Source: Alphaproteobacteria bacterium (GTDB taxonomy: Bacteria; Pseudomonadota; Alphaproteobacteria; Puniceispirillales; Marisalimonadaceae). From it: DNA of 64,000 bases. Of this stretch, positions 17,751-26,882 are shown piece by piece. The position numbers and the translations under genes were made by a program. Below the pieces are notes generated by a model. That model made no database searches, had not been told where the DNA came from, and was given only the letters and a program-made list of their open reading frames with translations. Location: NCBI GenBank assembly GCA_004213885.1, contig SGYL01000001.1:124001-188000 (forward strand), written 5' to 3'. Every line of letters begins with the position of its first letter. Position 1 is the first letter of the stretch.

Positions 17751-18661
17751 TGAAAGAAATAATACTTTTTGATGGTGGAATGGGTCAAGAACTAGTTAAA
17801 CGAAATTCATCAACCAATGATCCTTTATGGTCAGCTAGAGTTCTTCTAGATAATTTTAAATTAGTAAAAAATTTACATATCGAATTTATAAATTCTGGAA
17901 GCTCAGTAATCACTACTAATTCATATTCCTGTACGCCTCAAAGGTTAAAGAGGTTTAATCTTGAAAACGAATTTAAGAATTTACAAAGATTAGCAATTAC
18001 AGCTGCAAAAGAAGCTGTCATGGAATCTGGTTCAAATAGTGATGTTAAAATAGCAGGATGTTTTTCTCCTTTGCCAGGAAGTTATTTTAAGGATAAATCA
18101 ATTAGTAAACAAGAAATGATAGAAACTTATTTTTCAATAGGAGAACTTCAAAAAGATGATGTTGATTTTTTCATTATTGAAACAATGTCTTCAATCGATG
18201 AAACAGTTAATGCAGTTGAAGCACTATCTAATTTTAATAAAAAAATCATATTATGTTTTTGTTTATCAGAAGGTGATGGCACAAAATTATTTTCTGGAGA
18301 GGACTTAAAAGAAGCCTGTGATTCTATCCAAATTGATAAAATAAATGGACTATGTTTGAATTGTTCGCAAATTGAAGATATTTCACAAGGTTTAGATATA
18401 TTAAAAAAATATAATTTACCTTATGGAGCTTTTCCAAATAATTTTCAATCAGTGAAACCACTTAAACTTGGAATGTCAGTTGACAACATAAAAAAAAGAA
18501 ATGATATTTTAATTGATGACTTTGTAAATTATGCAATTACCTGGTTAAATAGTGGGTGTACAATTTTAGGTGGTTGTTGTGAAATTACACCAAACTATAT
18601 AAATGGATTAAACAATTATTTTATGAATAATAAATATAAGAAAATAAATTTATTAAATTAG
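17750..18661 (+). CDS. Homocysteine S-methyltransferase family protein
   Basis: A 303-residue zinc-dependent TIM-barrel methyltransferase. The start ILFDGGMGQELVKR, the zinc ligand Cys205 in GLCLNCSQ, and the twin cysteines 276-277 in ILGGCCEITPNYI are the full Pfam S-methyl_trans signature. It transfers a methyl group from a donor such as S-methylmethionine, betaine or a related sulfonium/ammonium compound to homocysteine. The donor cannot be told from sequence; in marine bacteria DMSP- or betaine-linked enzymes are common. It is coupled by TAATG to the efflux pump gene, an odd partnership. Confidence 0.85.
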   Translation: MKEIILFDGGMGQELVKRNSSTNDPLWSARVLLDNFKLVKNLHIEFINSGSSVITTNSYSCTPQRLKRFNLENEFKNLQRLAITAAKEAVMESGSNSDVKIAGCFSPLPGSYFKDKSISKQEMIETYFSIGELQKDDVDFFIIETMSSIDETVNAVEALSNFNKKIILCFCLSEGDGTKLFSGEDLKEACDSIQIDKINGLCLNCSQIEDISQGLDILKKYNLPYGAFPNNFQSVKPLKLGMSVDNIKKRNDILIDDFVNYAITWLNSGCTILGGCCEITPNYINGLNNYFMNNKYKKINLLN

Positions 18662-18669
18662 GGTGTTAT

Positions 18670-19509
18670 ATGGATTTTAAAGGATCAAAAGAATATGTCT
18701 CAACAGATGACTTATCTATAGCGGTGAATGCAGCCATAAATTTAGAAAAACCTTTGCTAGTAAAAGGTGAACCAGGTACTGGGAAAACTGAGTTAGCAAG
18801 ACAGATTGGTAAAAGTTTAAATTTAGAAATAATTGAATGGAATATAAAATCAACTACAAAAGCTCAACAAGGTTTGTATGAATATGATGCAGTAACAAGG
18901 TTAAGAGATAGTCAGTTATTTAAAGACAAAATTGATGATATCTCAAGATATATAAAAAAAGGTAAGTTATGGCAATCATTTGAAAGTAACAAAAGAGTTG
19001 TTTTATTAATTGATGAAATTGATAAAGCAGATATTGAATTTCCTAATGATCTTTTACAAGAGTTAGACAAAATGGAGTTTCATATTTATGAAACAGGAGA
19101 AACTATAAAAGCAAAGAAGAGACCAATAGTTATAATAACTTCGAATAATGAAAAAGATTTACCAGAGGCTTTTTTAAGAAGATGTTTTTTTCATTATATA
19201 AACTTTCCAAATATTCAAACTTTAAAAAAAATAGTGAATGTTCATTATCCTGACATTAAAAAAAATTTATTAGATAATGCTTTAAAAATATTTTTTGAAA
19301 TAAGAGAGATTAAAGGATTGAAAAAAAAACCTTCAACCTCAGAAGCATTAGATTGGATAAAATTATTGTTAATTGAAGATATGAATCCATTAGAATTAAA
19401 AAAAGATTCTAAGGATTTATTGCCAAAATTACATGGTGCTCTTATAAAAAATGAACAAGATATTCATCTTTTTGAAAAATTAGTTTTTATGTCAAGAGGA
19501 CAGAATTAG
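18670..19509 (+). CDS. MoxR-family AAA+ ATPase (CoxD-like)
   Basis: A 279-residue MoxR ATPase. It has Walker A GEPGTGKT at 33-40, Walker B VVLLIDEIDKAD, sensor 1 VIITSNNEKDLPEAFLRRC, which includes the arginine finger region, and a C-terminal lid. CoxD/MoxR proteins act as chaperones with a VWA partner to mature metal enzymes, for example the Cu-S-Mo centre of CO dehydrogenase. The VWA gene follows one base after its stop. No molybdenum hydroxylase gene is nearby, but a coxG homologue is at 27004. The partner enzyme must be elsewhere. Confidence 0.87.
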   Translation: MDFKGSKEYVSTDDLSIAVNAAINLEKPLLVKGEPGTGKTELARQIGKSLNLEIIEWNIKSTTKAQQGLYEYDAVTRLRDSQLFKDKIDDISRYIKKGKLWQSFESNKRVVLLIDEIDKADIEFPNDLLQELDKMEFHIYETGETIKAKKRPIVIITSNNEKDLPEAFLRRCFFHYINFPNIQTLKKIVNVHYPDIKKNLLDNALKIFFEIREIKGLKKKPSTSEALDWIKLLLIEDMNPLELKKDSKDLLPKLHGALIKNEQDIHLFEKLVFMSRGQN

Positions 19510-19510
19510 A

Positions 19511-20701
19511 ATGTTTTTAGATTTTTTTTTAGATTTAAAAAAAGTCAAAATACCAGTTTCTTTAAATGAATATTTTAATTTCTTGGAAGCATTAAAACAA
19601 GGCTTATCTCTTTTTGATCTTAATTCTTTTTATTATTTAGCTCGTTCTAGTCTTATTAAAGATGAAAAATTAATTGATCGTTTTGATTTGGTTTTTTCAA
19701 AGTATTTTAATGGTCTAGATGATATTCAACTCGATGATATTTTAAAACATTTAAAAGTACCTCAACAATGGATTGATAAATTAATTGAAAGAAATTTTAC
19801 TAAAGATGAATTAAAAAAAATTAAATCATTGGGTGGTTTAGATAAATTAATGGAAGAACTTAAAAAGAGAATAGAAGAGCAAAAGAAAAGACATCAAGGT
19901 GGAAGTAAATGGATAGGAACTTCTGGTACATCTCCTTTTGGTGCATATGGATACAACCCTGAAGGATTTAGAATTGGTCAAAATGAAAGAGGTCAAGGTA
20001 AAGCTGTAAAGGTTTGGGATAAAAGAGAATTTAGAGATTTTGATGACAAAAAAGAAATTGATATAAGAGGAATGCAAGTAGCTCTAAAAAAACTTAGACA
20101 ATGGTCTAGGACAGGTTTTTCTGAAGAGTTAGATATAAATGATACAATATCATATACAGCAAAAAATGGATTTTTAGATGTAAAAACTAAACCAGAAAAA
20201 GAAAATTCTATAAAAATCCTTCTTTTTTTGGATGTTGGAGGTTCTATGGATGAGCATGTATATAAAGTTGAAAGTTTATTTTCAGCTGCTAAAAGTTCAT
20301 TTAAGCATTTAAAACACTTTTATTTTCATAATTGTTTATATGAGGGCGTTTGGAAAAATAATTCCAGAAGATGGTCTGAACAATTTGAAACTTTTGAAAT
20401 TTTAAGGACATATGGTGAAGATTATAAATGCATATTTGTTGGTGACGCATCTATGAGTCCTTTCGAAATTATGGTACCTGGAGGCGGAAATGAACATTAC
20501 AATGAAGAAGCTGGTCACGTTTGGTTAGAAAGAGTAACAAATAAATGGAGTTCTCATTTGTGGATTAACCCAACACCGCAAAAATATTGGAGTTATTCTC
20601 ATACAACCCAAATCATTAAACAGATTTTTGATAATAAAATGGTTCCACTTACAATAGAAGGACTTGTTGAAGGAACAAAAATTTTATCTAGAAAATATTA
20701 A
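19511..20701 (+). CDS. VWA-domain protein, CoxE-like
   Basis: A 396-residue cytoplasmic protein. It has an N-terminal helical region, a charged linker with EELKKRIEEQKKRHQGGSKW and a Gly-rich stretch (about 130-160). A C-terminal von Willebrand A domain carries the MIDAS start Asp241 in LDVGGSMDEH, and VGDASMSPFE is a further block typical of CoxE. GGNEHYNEEAGHVWLERV is a conserved block of this group. With the MoxR ATPase just upstream it forms the standard MoxR-VWA pair for metal-centre insertion. The thioesterase gene starts 3 bases downstream and may simply share the transcript. Confidence 0.85.
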   Translation: MFLDFFLDLKKVKIPVSLNEYFNFLEALKQGLSLFDLNSFYYLARSSLIKDEKLIDRFDLVFSKYFNGLDDIQLDDILKHLKVPQQWIDKLIERNFTKDELKKIKSLGGLDKLMEELKKRIEEQKKRHQGGSKWIGTSGTSPFGAYGYNPEGFRIGQNERGQGKAVKVWDKREFRDFDDKKEIDIRGMQVALKKLRQWSRTGFSEELDINDTISYTAKNGFLDVKTKPEKENSIKILLFLDVGGSMDEHVYKVESLFSAAKSSFKHLKHFYFHNCLYEGVWKNNSRRWSEQFETFEILRTYGEDYKCIFVGDASMSPFEIMVPGGGNEHYNEEAGHVWLERVTNKWSSHLWINPTPQKYWSYSHTTQIIKQIFDNKMVPLTIEGLVEGTKILSRKY

Positions 20702-20704
20702 TTT

Positions 20705-21226
20705 ATGTCTTCCAATAAAGTTAAGGGTTTTAATGGTCCATATGAAGCTCCTATAAGGCTTCCATCAAGAAAAGTTTTAAAATCTTGGATTGACTATAAC
20801 GGACATATGAATGTTGCTTACTACACAATGGCAATAGACAAATCAATTGATTATTTTCTAGATGAAATCTTGGGAATTGGTGAAACACACGCTAAAAGAA
20901 ATGATCAAGGCCCCTTTGTTGTTCAAGCAAATTTTACCTATTTGAATGAAATGGTATATAAACAAAAATTCTTTGTTCAATGTTCACTTATTAACTTCGA
21001 CGAAAAAAAAATGCATTTGTTTTTGGAAATTATTTCTTTGGGTAATAATGAAGTTATGGCATTTTCTGAACAATTATTATTAAATGTAAATTTGAAAAAA
21101 AGAAAAACAGAAAATTATCCTAAATGGGCTTTGAAGAGATTATCTCAATTAAAGAAGGATCATAAAGAGATTCAGTTTCCAAATAACATAGGTCTCTCAA
21201 TAAAAATTAAAAATCCTAATCTTTAG
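20705..21226 (+). CDS. Acyl-CoA thioesterase, hot-dog (4HBT) family
   Basis: A 173-residue hot-dog thioesterase. The signature SWIDYNGHMNVAYYTMAID places the catalytic Asp/Asn region in the first strand-helix unit. It resembles YbgC/FcbC-type enzymes and carnitinyl- or betainyl-CoA thioesterases. It is probably cytoplasmic. The gene closely follows the CoxE-like gene and overlaps the convergent DMT transporter by 11 bases at its 3' end. CoA-ester substrate unknown. Confidence 0.8.
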   Translation: MSSNKVKGFNGPYEAPIRLPSRKVLKSWIDYNGHMNVAYYTMAIDKSIDYFLDEILGIGETHAKRNDQGPFVVQANFTYLNEMVYKQKFFVQCSLINFDEKKMHLFLEIISLGNNEVMAFSEQLLLNVNLKKRKTENYPKWALKRLSQLKKDHKEIQFPNNIGLSIKIKNPNL

Positions 21227-22088
21227 CGTCTTTTATTGATAAATAGGTTGTTGAAATTAGAATAATTATTCCGCCAATAATTACAAATATATCTAATTTT
21301 TCATCGAACAACATTATGCCAGCTATTACAGACCAGACTAGCTGAAGAAAAGTAAATGGTTGAATTATAGTCATTGATGTAGCTTTTATTGCCATCGTCA
21401 TAGTCAAATGTCCAATCGTAGCAATTATAGAAATCAAAATAATAATTGAAATTTGATCTGTATTTAATTCAACCCAATGAATTAAAGCTAAAGGCGTAAG
21501 AAAGATTGTAGTAAATAATGATAGAAATCCTACAATCTCTAGAGAACTTTTTGTATTCGCTAAATACTTGACCATTAAATAAGAAAAAGAAAAAACAAAT
21601 GCTGCTAGGAGCATTGAATATTGTCCTAACTTAATTTCTTGAAAACCAGGTCTTAAAATTATCATTGCTCCAATAAAAGATAAGGTAATAGCGAATGCCC
21701 GAAATCCTTTCATGTTTTCCTTAAAGAATATAATTGCACCAAAGCATACAAATATAGGAGTTAAATATCCTATAGCAGTTACTTCAGCTATAGTTATTAC
21801 TGTCATCGAATAAAACCAAAGACTTACTCCAATAGCGTGGAAAAAACTTCTTAGGATAAATTTATTAATTAGTTTAATTTGAATATCTCTAAAACTATTT
21901 ATTATTATCGGTAGTAAAAAAATGGTACCAAATAAATATCTCAAAAATGCTGTCTGAGATGATGGAATTTTTTCACCAAGAATTTTAACAAATATTGTTA
22001 CTCCAACAAAAAATATTGTTGTGACAATCATCCAAAAAATACCAATCAAAGATGATTTTTCTCTAAGTTTATTTAACATTATTAACAT
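21216..22088 (-). CDS. EamA/DMT-family transporter
   Basis: A 290-residue, 10-helix drug/metabolite transporter with two EamA repeats. The first half contains ILGEKIPSSQTAFLRYLFGT and YSMTVITIAEVTAIGYLTPIFVC, and the second contains VWSVIAGIMLFDEKLDIFVIIGG. It resembles RhaT/RarD/YdcZ-type exporters of amino acids or small metabolites. It ends overlapping the convergent thioesterase and has a 50-base gap to the P-II-like gene upstream, so it may be read through from that operon. A start at the fourth residue (second Met) is equally possible. Confidence 0.82.
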   Translation of the reverse strand: MLIMLNKLREKSSLIGIFWMIVTTIFFVGVTIFVKILGEKIPSSQTAFLRYLFGTIFLLPIIINSFRDIQIKLINKFILRSFFHAIGVSLWFYSMTVITIAEVTAIGYLTPIFVCFGAIIFFKENMKGFRAFAITLSFIGAMIILRPGFQEIKLGQYSMLLAAFVFSFSYLMVKYLANTKSSLEIVGFLSLFTTIFLTPLALIHWVELNTDQISIIILISIIATIGHLTMTMAIKATSMTIIQPFTFLQLVWSVIAGIMLFDEKLDIFVIIGGIIILISTTYLSIKDAKD

Positions 22089-22141
22089 GTTAAATGAATA
22101 AAATTTAAAAATATATAAATAAAAAATTAATTAGATAAAAT

Positions 22142-22444
22142 TTAATTTTTTGAAGACTTTGATAATTTCAATTGTGATTTAGTCATTAAAACTATTCCAT
22201 TATTCTTATTTTTCAAATCACATAAATTAAAAACTTTATCAAAGATTTTTTCTTTTTGTTTATCATCAGCAACTATAGTTACAATTGCAGCTTCACCAAA
22301 AGTACCGAATTGTTTATCTTCAAAAAGATCATCAGATCTTCCAGCGGCATTTAATATTTGTAAAACACCTGGTGTACTATTCATTTCTTCAAGAATTTTT
22401 TGACCATAATCTTTTTCTACAAGTGCTATTATTTCAACAGTCAT
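22142..22444 (-). CDS. P-II-like signalling protein (second of a pair)
   Basis: A 100-residue ferredoxin-like protein of the P-II superfamily. VEIIALVEKDYGQKILEEMN and NNGIVLMTKSQLKL correspond to the first and last strands of a P-II monomer. The classical T-loop with uridylylated Tyr51 and the GxGxxKG-type ATP loop are not evident, so it is a divergent, non-GlnB form. It lies 10 bases downstream of another P-II-like gene, itself 1 base from the DUF1538 membrane protein. It most likely binds a nucleotide or small ligand and regulates that transporter. That role is inferred from adjacency. Confidence 0.75.
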   Translation of the reverse strand: MTVEIIALVEKDYGQKILEEMNSTPGVLQILNAAGRSDDLFEDKQFGTFGEAAIVTIVADDKQKEKIFDKVFNLCDLKNKNNGIVLMTKSQLKLSKSSKN

Positions 22445-22454
22445 AATTATCTCT

Positions 22455-22811
22455 TCATTTTAAATTTTTAATAACTGTGTCTGGAATATACGTAGCTACT
22501 TTGTCTAACTCTGATAAATACATAATTCCTTTTCCAGGTTTGTCTAAATCACCTGCAAGATACATAGCTTCAAATACTATTTCAGATTGTTCTTCTGAAA
22601 CTATAACTCTTATAATTTCTTTTTGTTCATCAATAGTAACACCCAGTAATCCCAACTTTTCTCTGATACCAGTACCTCGAGCATAATTTATGGTAGCTCC
22701 TTGTGCACCACTATTTTTAGCAGCTTCTAACACTTTTTCTGCTGATCCCATCTCTACAATACATGTAATCAAACATGCGTTAGTAAGATAAGTTATATTA
22801 CGTTCACTCAT
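22455..22811 (-). CDS. P-II-like signalling protein (first of a pair)
   Basis: A 118-residue P-II-family protein, started at the ATG at 22811, which has an AAGGAG ribosome site. A longer reading back to 22877 would run into the preceding gene. ACLITCIVEMGSAEKVLEAAKNSGAQGATINYARGTG resembles the P-II first helix and the ATP-contacting GARG-type segment, and KPGKGIMYLSELDKV the C-terminal strand. It is separated from the DUF1538 stop by one base. Two unlike P-II-type subunits in tandem behind one transporter is suggestive of a ligand-gated transport control. Confidence 0.78.
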   Translation of the reverse strand: MSERNITYLTNACLITCIVEMGSAEKVLEAAKNSGAQGATINYARGTGIREKLGLLGVTIDEQKEIIRVIVSEEQSEIVFEAMYLAGDLDKPGKGIMYLSELDKVATYIPDTVIKNLK

Positions 22812-22812
22812 A

Positions 22813-24555
22813 TTAAAGCTCCTTTTCGGTAACAAGGTTTGGGTCAATTGAGTCTGATTCATCCTCGTTTTGTGCAAATTTGTTTTTTATTTGTATTATT
22901 ATTCCCATTGTAAGTACTGCTATAATAGGACATATACTTGCTAATGATAATATTCCAAAACCTTCTATTGCAGATACTGCGTTTCCAAGACCTAATCCCA
23001 TTGCAAGAACAAGAGGGACTGTAACAGGTCCAGTTGTAACACCAGCACTATCCCATCCTACGTTTACAAATTCTTCAGATGAAAAGAAAGTTAATATCAA
23101 ACCGATCGCATATAATGGTAAAAGTAAAGTAGCAAGATCTATAGAAAAGATTAACTTGGCAATTCCTAAAGATATACCAGTTGCTACACCAATAGAAACA
23201 CTATACATAAGCATTGATTTTTTGAAGGCACCATTTGTTAAGTTCTGTACTGTAATACCAAGAGCATTTAATGCTGGTTCAGCTAAAGTTGCTCCAAATC
23301 CTAGCAAGAATGCAAATATTATCACAATTACAAAACCTACAATTTCAGAATATATTGGAGATACATCACTTATCGGGATATTCATAAATGCTGCTGGTAA
23401 AATACTTCCTGCTTGTGTGCCAATTGCACCTAACCCATATGTCAAACCAACATTAAAAATACACATACCAATGATGGATAAAACTAAGCCATAAATCGTT
23501 ATTAGTCTATTTGGCAAACTACTTTTTAAAACTATAAAAAGTACAAACATTAAAAATATTACTAATGGAAGGATTGCTCTTACTCCTAATATAATTTCAA
23601 CAAATGGGGTTTGATCCAATATTGATTGGTCTGTTACTACAACATTAGACATGTTTTTAGCAGATTCTATGATTTGCTCTGGAGAAATTGAAAAAGATAC
23701 AAATAAAGCTAAAATTAAAACGGCCATAATTGGGAATAATGATGCCATAGTAACCACACCAAACCCTGAGAGTGAGGAATCACCTTTTCCAGCTGCATTT
23801 GCTATACCAATTCCAAGAGACAATACCAATGGGACTGTAACTGGACCAGTTGTAACAGCACCACAATCCCAGGCTAATCCCAAAATTGATCTAAGGTTTG
23901 GGTCAAACCATGCAAATATTGTTAATATAATAACTGGTGCTATTGTTATGTAAATTAAAGGTTTAAGTGACCAACCTTTCACAAATCTGATGGTTCCAAT
24001 AATGGCTGCTATACCAACACCAGCTCCAACCATTAATACTAAAGGTAACGTCCAATTATTAAGAATTTCATATAGATATGGTGCTTTATTTACATCAACT
24101 GAGGACCCAAATGCTTGCAAAGCACCAATTGCTGGTTCAGCAAATGTAACACCAACACCAAGTATTCCAATAATTATTAAAACAAGGATCATGCTTGCTT
24201 TTTTTGGCAAATTATCACCAATTATTGTTCCAAAGGGCATCAATCCAGTGCTCAAGCCTTCCATAAAAACTGCAAGTCCTAAAATTACTGCAATTAAACC
24301 TCCAAGCAATGCAAGAAAATCCTGAACTGGATATTGTAAAACAAAAAATTGAAACAATACTAGATATAACGCTAAAGGAATAACTGCTTTCATCTGTTCA
24401 TATATTCGTGAAGTACAATAAGGTTTTATTAGATTAAATGCTTGTTGACCGGTAACTTTAATCTTTTTATTATCGGAACTATTTTTGGTTAATAAATTAT
24501 AACTTATGCTTTTGTGTTTAAAATGAACACTATTAATATAATCTGAATATTTCAT
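22813..24555 (-). CDS. Fused double DUF1538 membrane protein (putative UmpAB-like cation/proton antiporter)
   Basis: A 580-residue polytopic membrane protein with about 14 hydrophobic helices, formed by two homologous DUF1538 halves. Each half contains an EPA-(I/L)-(G/N)AL helix and a strikingly conserved WD-containing segment ending VTTGPVTVPLVL, at about residues 230-245 and again near 505-520. As I recall, a two-gene DUF1538 pair (UmpA and UmpB) was characterised as a Na+/H+ antiporter in Halomonas. Here both units are fused in one chain. The two following genes encode P-II-like proteins, which suggests post-translational control. Start at the ATG at 24555. Transport function is inference from family. 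Confidence 0.75.
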   Translation of the reverse strand: MKYSDYINSVHFKHKSISYNLLTKNSSDNKKIKVTGQQAFNLIKPYCTSRIYEQMKAVIPLALYLVLFQFFVLQYPVQDFLALLGGLIAVILGLAVFMEGLSTGLMPFGTIIGDNLPKKASMILVLIIIGILGVGVTFAEPAIGALQAFGSSVDVNKAPYLYEILNNWTLPLVLMVGAGVGIAAIIGTIRFVKGWSLKPLIYITIAPVIILTIFAWFDPNLRSILGLAWDCGAVTTGPVTVPLVLSLGIGIANAAGKGDSSLSGFGVVTMASLFPIMAVLILALFVSFSISPEQIIESAKNMSNVVVTDQSILDQTPFVEIILGVRAILPLVIFLMFVLFIVLKSSLPNRLITIYGLVLSIIGMCIFNVGLTYGLGAIGTQAGSILPAAFMNIPISDVSPIYSEIVGFVIVIIFAFLLGFGATLAEPALNALGITVQNLTNGAFKKSMLMYSVSIGVATGISLGIAKLIFSIDLATLLLPLYAIGLILTFFSSEEFVNVGWDSAGVTTGPVTVPLVLAMGLGLGNAVSAIEGFGILSLASICPIIAVLTMGIIIQIKNKFAQNEDESDSIDPNLVTEKEL

Positions 24556-24632
24556 AATAATCTTCTAATTAGTTTATGACAGGTGATTTTATTAGATTTT
24601 AAAAAAAATACAACTTTAGAAATTTTTATTAG

Positions 24633-26258
24633 TTACATCCCTTGATAATTTGGTCCTCCGCCCCCTTGAGGTGAAACCCAATTTATATTTTGAGTAGGAT
24701 CTTTAATATCACATGTTTTGCAATGAACACAATTTTGTGCATTGATCTGTAATTGTTTAATATTATCTTTCTCAACAATTTCATAAACACCTGCTGGGCA
24801 ATATCTAGTTTCGGGATTATCATATTTTTCTAAATTTACTTTAATTGGCACAGATGCATCTTTAAGTTGAAGATGACAAGGTTGATCTTCCTCATGATTT
24901 GTTCCTGAAAATGAAACGTTAGTTAATCTATCAAAACTAATAATTCCATCTGGTTTAGGATAATTTATAGGGCTATATTTTTCTTTATTTTCTAATGCTT
25001 TATGATCACTATGTCCATGTTTTATAGTCCATGGAGCTTTACCTCTGAATAAATAAGTATCAATAGCACTATAGGCTAATGCTTTCCAAAATCCCCACTT
25101 GAAAGAAGGTCTAATATTTCTTACTGAATAAAGCTCTTTATAAAGCCAACTATCTTTTATATTTTTAGAAAATTCTTTAAGTTCCTTTTCTTTTTCAATG
25201 TTTTCAATAATAGTGTGTGCTGCAATTATCCCAGACTTAATGGCTAAATGAGTACCTTTAATTTTTGGAACATTTAAAAAACCTGCTTCACAACCTACTA
25301 GTAATCCACCTGGAAACGTTAATTTTGGCAATGATTGTATTCCCCCTTCGTTTAAGGCTCTTGCACCATAGCTAATTCTCCTTCCATTCTTTAAATGTTT
25401 AATAATTTCAGGATGATGTTTAAATTGTTGAAATTCTTCGTAGGGGGATAAGTAAGGATTTTTATAATCTAATCCAACAACAAATCCGATTGAAACTAAG
25501 TTTTTATCAAAATGATACAAAAAGGAACCACCGTATGTATCACTGCTTAAAGGCCAACCAGTAGTATGAACTATTTCACCAGCATTATGATTTTTAGGAT
25601 CAATTTCCCAAAGTTCTTTTATTCCTATTGCATATGTTTGATCTTGATTATTTTTATTTAAATCAAATTTATTCATTAAAATTTTTCCTAGGTGACCTCT
25701 ACAACCCTCTGAAAAAATGGTTTGTTTAGCTAACAATTCTATGCCTTGTTCATAGTTTGGTCCTTTAGTTCCATCTTTTAAAATTCCCATATCATTTGTT
25801 GCAACTCCTGATACACTTCCATCAGAGTTAAAAATTATTTCACTAGCTGCAAATCCTGGATAAATTTCAACTCCTAAATTTTCAGCATATTGACCTAGCC
25901 AAGAACATAATTTTCCAAGACTAATTATAAAATTTCCATGATTATTCATTTGAGGAGGGGTAGGTAATTTATATGATTTATCTTTTGTTAAGTATAAAAA
26001 ACTATCCTTTTTGGCTTTAGTTTTTAGAGGAATATCTGTTTCTTCCCAATTAGGTATCAATTCAGATAAACTTTTTGTTTCAATTACTGCGCCTGATAGA
26101 ATATGTGATCCTATCTCAGACCCTTTTTCAAGAATACAAACAGAAATATCTTTACTTTTTTCTTTACTGAGTTGTTTTAATTTTATAGCAGTTGCTAATC
26201 CTGATGGTCCTCCGCCAACTATAACAACATCATATTCCATTTTTTCTCGATCACTCAT
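24633..26258 (-). CDS. Electron transfer flavoprotein-ubiquinone oxidoreductase
   Basis: A 541-residue ETF-QO of normal length. It has the N-terminal FAD-binding VIVGGGPSGLATAIKL and the membrane/quinone-binding middle region SYGARALNEGGIQSLPKLTFPGG with LVGCEAGFLNVPKIKGTHLA. A C-terminal 4Fe-4S ferredoxin domain has its cysteines in YCPAGVYE and NCVHCKTCDIKDP. It passes electrons from ETF, reduced by acyl-CoA or dimethylglycine/sarcosine dehydrogenases, to ubiquinone at the inner membrane. It is a stand-alone gene; no ETF subunit genes are nearby. A 98-base gap separates it from the divergent 32-codon open frame. Confidence 0.95.
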   Translation of the reverse strand: MSDREKMEYDVVIVGGGPSGLATAIKLKQLSKEKSKDISVCILEKGSEIGSHILSGAVIETKSLSELIPNWEETDIPLKTKAKKDSFLYLTKDKSYKLPTPPQMNNHGNFIISLGKLCSWLGQYAENLGVEIYPGFAASEIIFNSDGSVSGVATNDMGILKDGTKGPNYEQGIELLAKQTIFSEGCRGHLGKILMNKFDLNKNNQDQTYAIGIKELWEIDPKNHNAGEIVHTTGWPLSSDTYGGSFLYHFDKNLVSIGFVVGLDYKNPYLSPYEEFQQFKHHPEIIKHLKNGRRISYGARALNEGGIQSLPKLTFPGGLLVGCEAGFLNVPKIKGTHLAIKSGIIAAHTIIENIEKEKELKEFSKNIKDSWLYKELYSVRNIRPSFKWGFWKALAYSAIDTYLFRGKAPWTIKHGHSDHKALENKEKYSPINYPKPDGIISFDRLTNVSFSGTNHEEDQPCHLQLKDASVPIKVNLEKYDNPETRYCPAGVYEIVEKDNIKQLQINAQNCVHCKTCDIKDPTQNINWVSPQGGGGPNYQGM

Positions 26259-26356
26259 TAGTTTTCCTAAATTTGTTGAAATTTATATTATATTAACTAT
26301 TAATAATATATATTATCTAAAATTCAATGAGAGTTATTAAAAATATAGAGAGTTTT

Positions 26357-26455
26357 ATGGATCCACTGATAGGTATTATTATACTAGCTATTTATCCTAT
26401 TGTTTTGGTAGGTGCTTTAGTCTTATTTGGAAAATATTCAAAAAATCCAGAATAG
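26357..26455 (+). CDS. Very small single-pass membrane protein (32 aa), tentative
   Basis: A 32-codon frame beginning MDPLIGIIILAIYP and ending FGKYSKNPE. It consists of one hydrophobic helix with a short basic tail, so it looks like a membrane microprotein. An AGAGAG ribosome-site-like stretch lies six bases before the ATG. It lies between the divergent ETF-QO gene and the convergent NifU-like gene and ends 4 bases before the latter's stop. Hydrophobicity, a plausible start and a filled gap support it; no homology is claimed. Confidence 0.45.
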   Translation: MDPLIGIIILAIYPIVLVGALVLFGKYSKNPE

Positions 26456-26459
26456 GATA

Positions 26460-26882
26460 TTAAAAATTTTTTATTGATTTAAAAAATGCTTCAAATGGCA
26501 TTTTTACACATGTATGTCTATTTTTAATATCTTGTATTGGTGAAAATATTTTTAATTCTTCTGGCAATTCATAAGGGTAGTTGTCATGAATTTTAGAAAG
26601 CCATTTATTAAAATGTTCCATGAAATCATTTGTTGGTAATTTTTTATTAGAAAAATAATTCACAACAAGTCCTGCTGAAGCTTCACATAAAGCACAACCT
26701 TTAACTTTTGCAGATAGGTTTTTAATACTATTATTTATAATATTAATTCTGACCTCAACCAAATCACCGCAAAGAGGATTTTTAACCTCTTTAGAAAAAT
26801 TAAAGTCATTTATTTCTAAGCTTTTTCTGTTAATAGAGGCTAATTCTAAAATTTTTTTATGATAAATTGTTAAATCGTTCAA
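26460..26882 (-). CDS. NifU/SufU-like iron-sulfur scaffold protein
   Basis: A 140-residue IscU/SufU-fold protein with the expected cysteines: Cys38 in NPLCGDLVEV, Cys63 and Cys66 in KGCALCEASAG, and Cys125 in RHTCVKMPF. CGD, GCA..EAS and HTC match SufU spacing. It would assemble or carry an Fe-S cluster, or a related metal/sulfur group. It starts with TTG at 26882, overlapping the stop of the 42-residue membrane protein by four bases (TTGA). Co-transcription with a coxG homologue suggests a role in cofactor insertion for a specific oxidoreductase rather than general Fe-S assembly. Confidence 0.8.
   Translation of the reverse strand: MNDLTIYHKKILELASINRKSLEINDFNFSKEVKNPLCGDLVEVRINIINNSIKNLSAKVKGCALCEASAGLVVNYFSNKKLPTNDFMEHFNKWLSKIHDNYPYELPEELKIFSPIQDIKNRHTCVKMPFEAFFKSIKNF

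Noticed and set aside
22880-24325. Three plus-strand open frames of 100-204 codons opposite the DUF1538 gene
   Set aside because: They lie antisense to a clear membrane protein, are rich in Pro/Ile/Ala runs expected from reading membrane helices backwards, and have no ribosome sites.
26011-26340. A 109-codon plus-strand frame over the ETF-QO start
   Set aside because: Mostly antisense to the conserved FAD-binding N-terminus and without any domain pattern.
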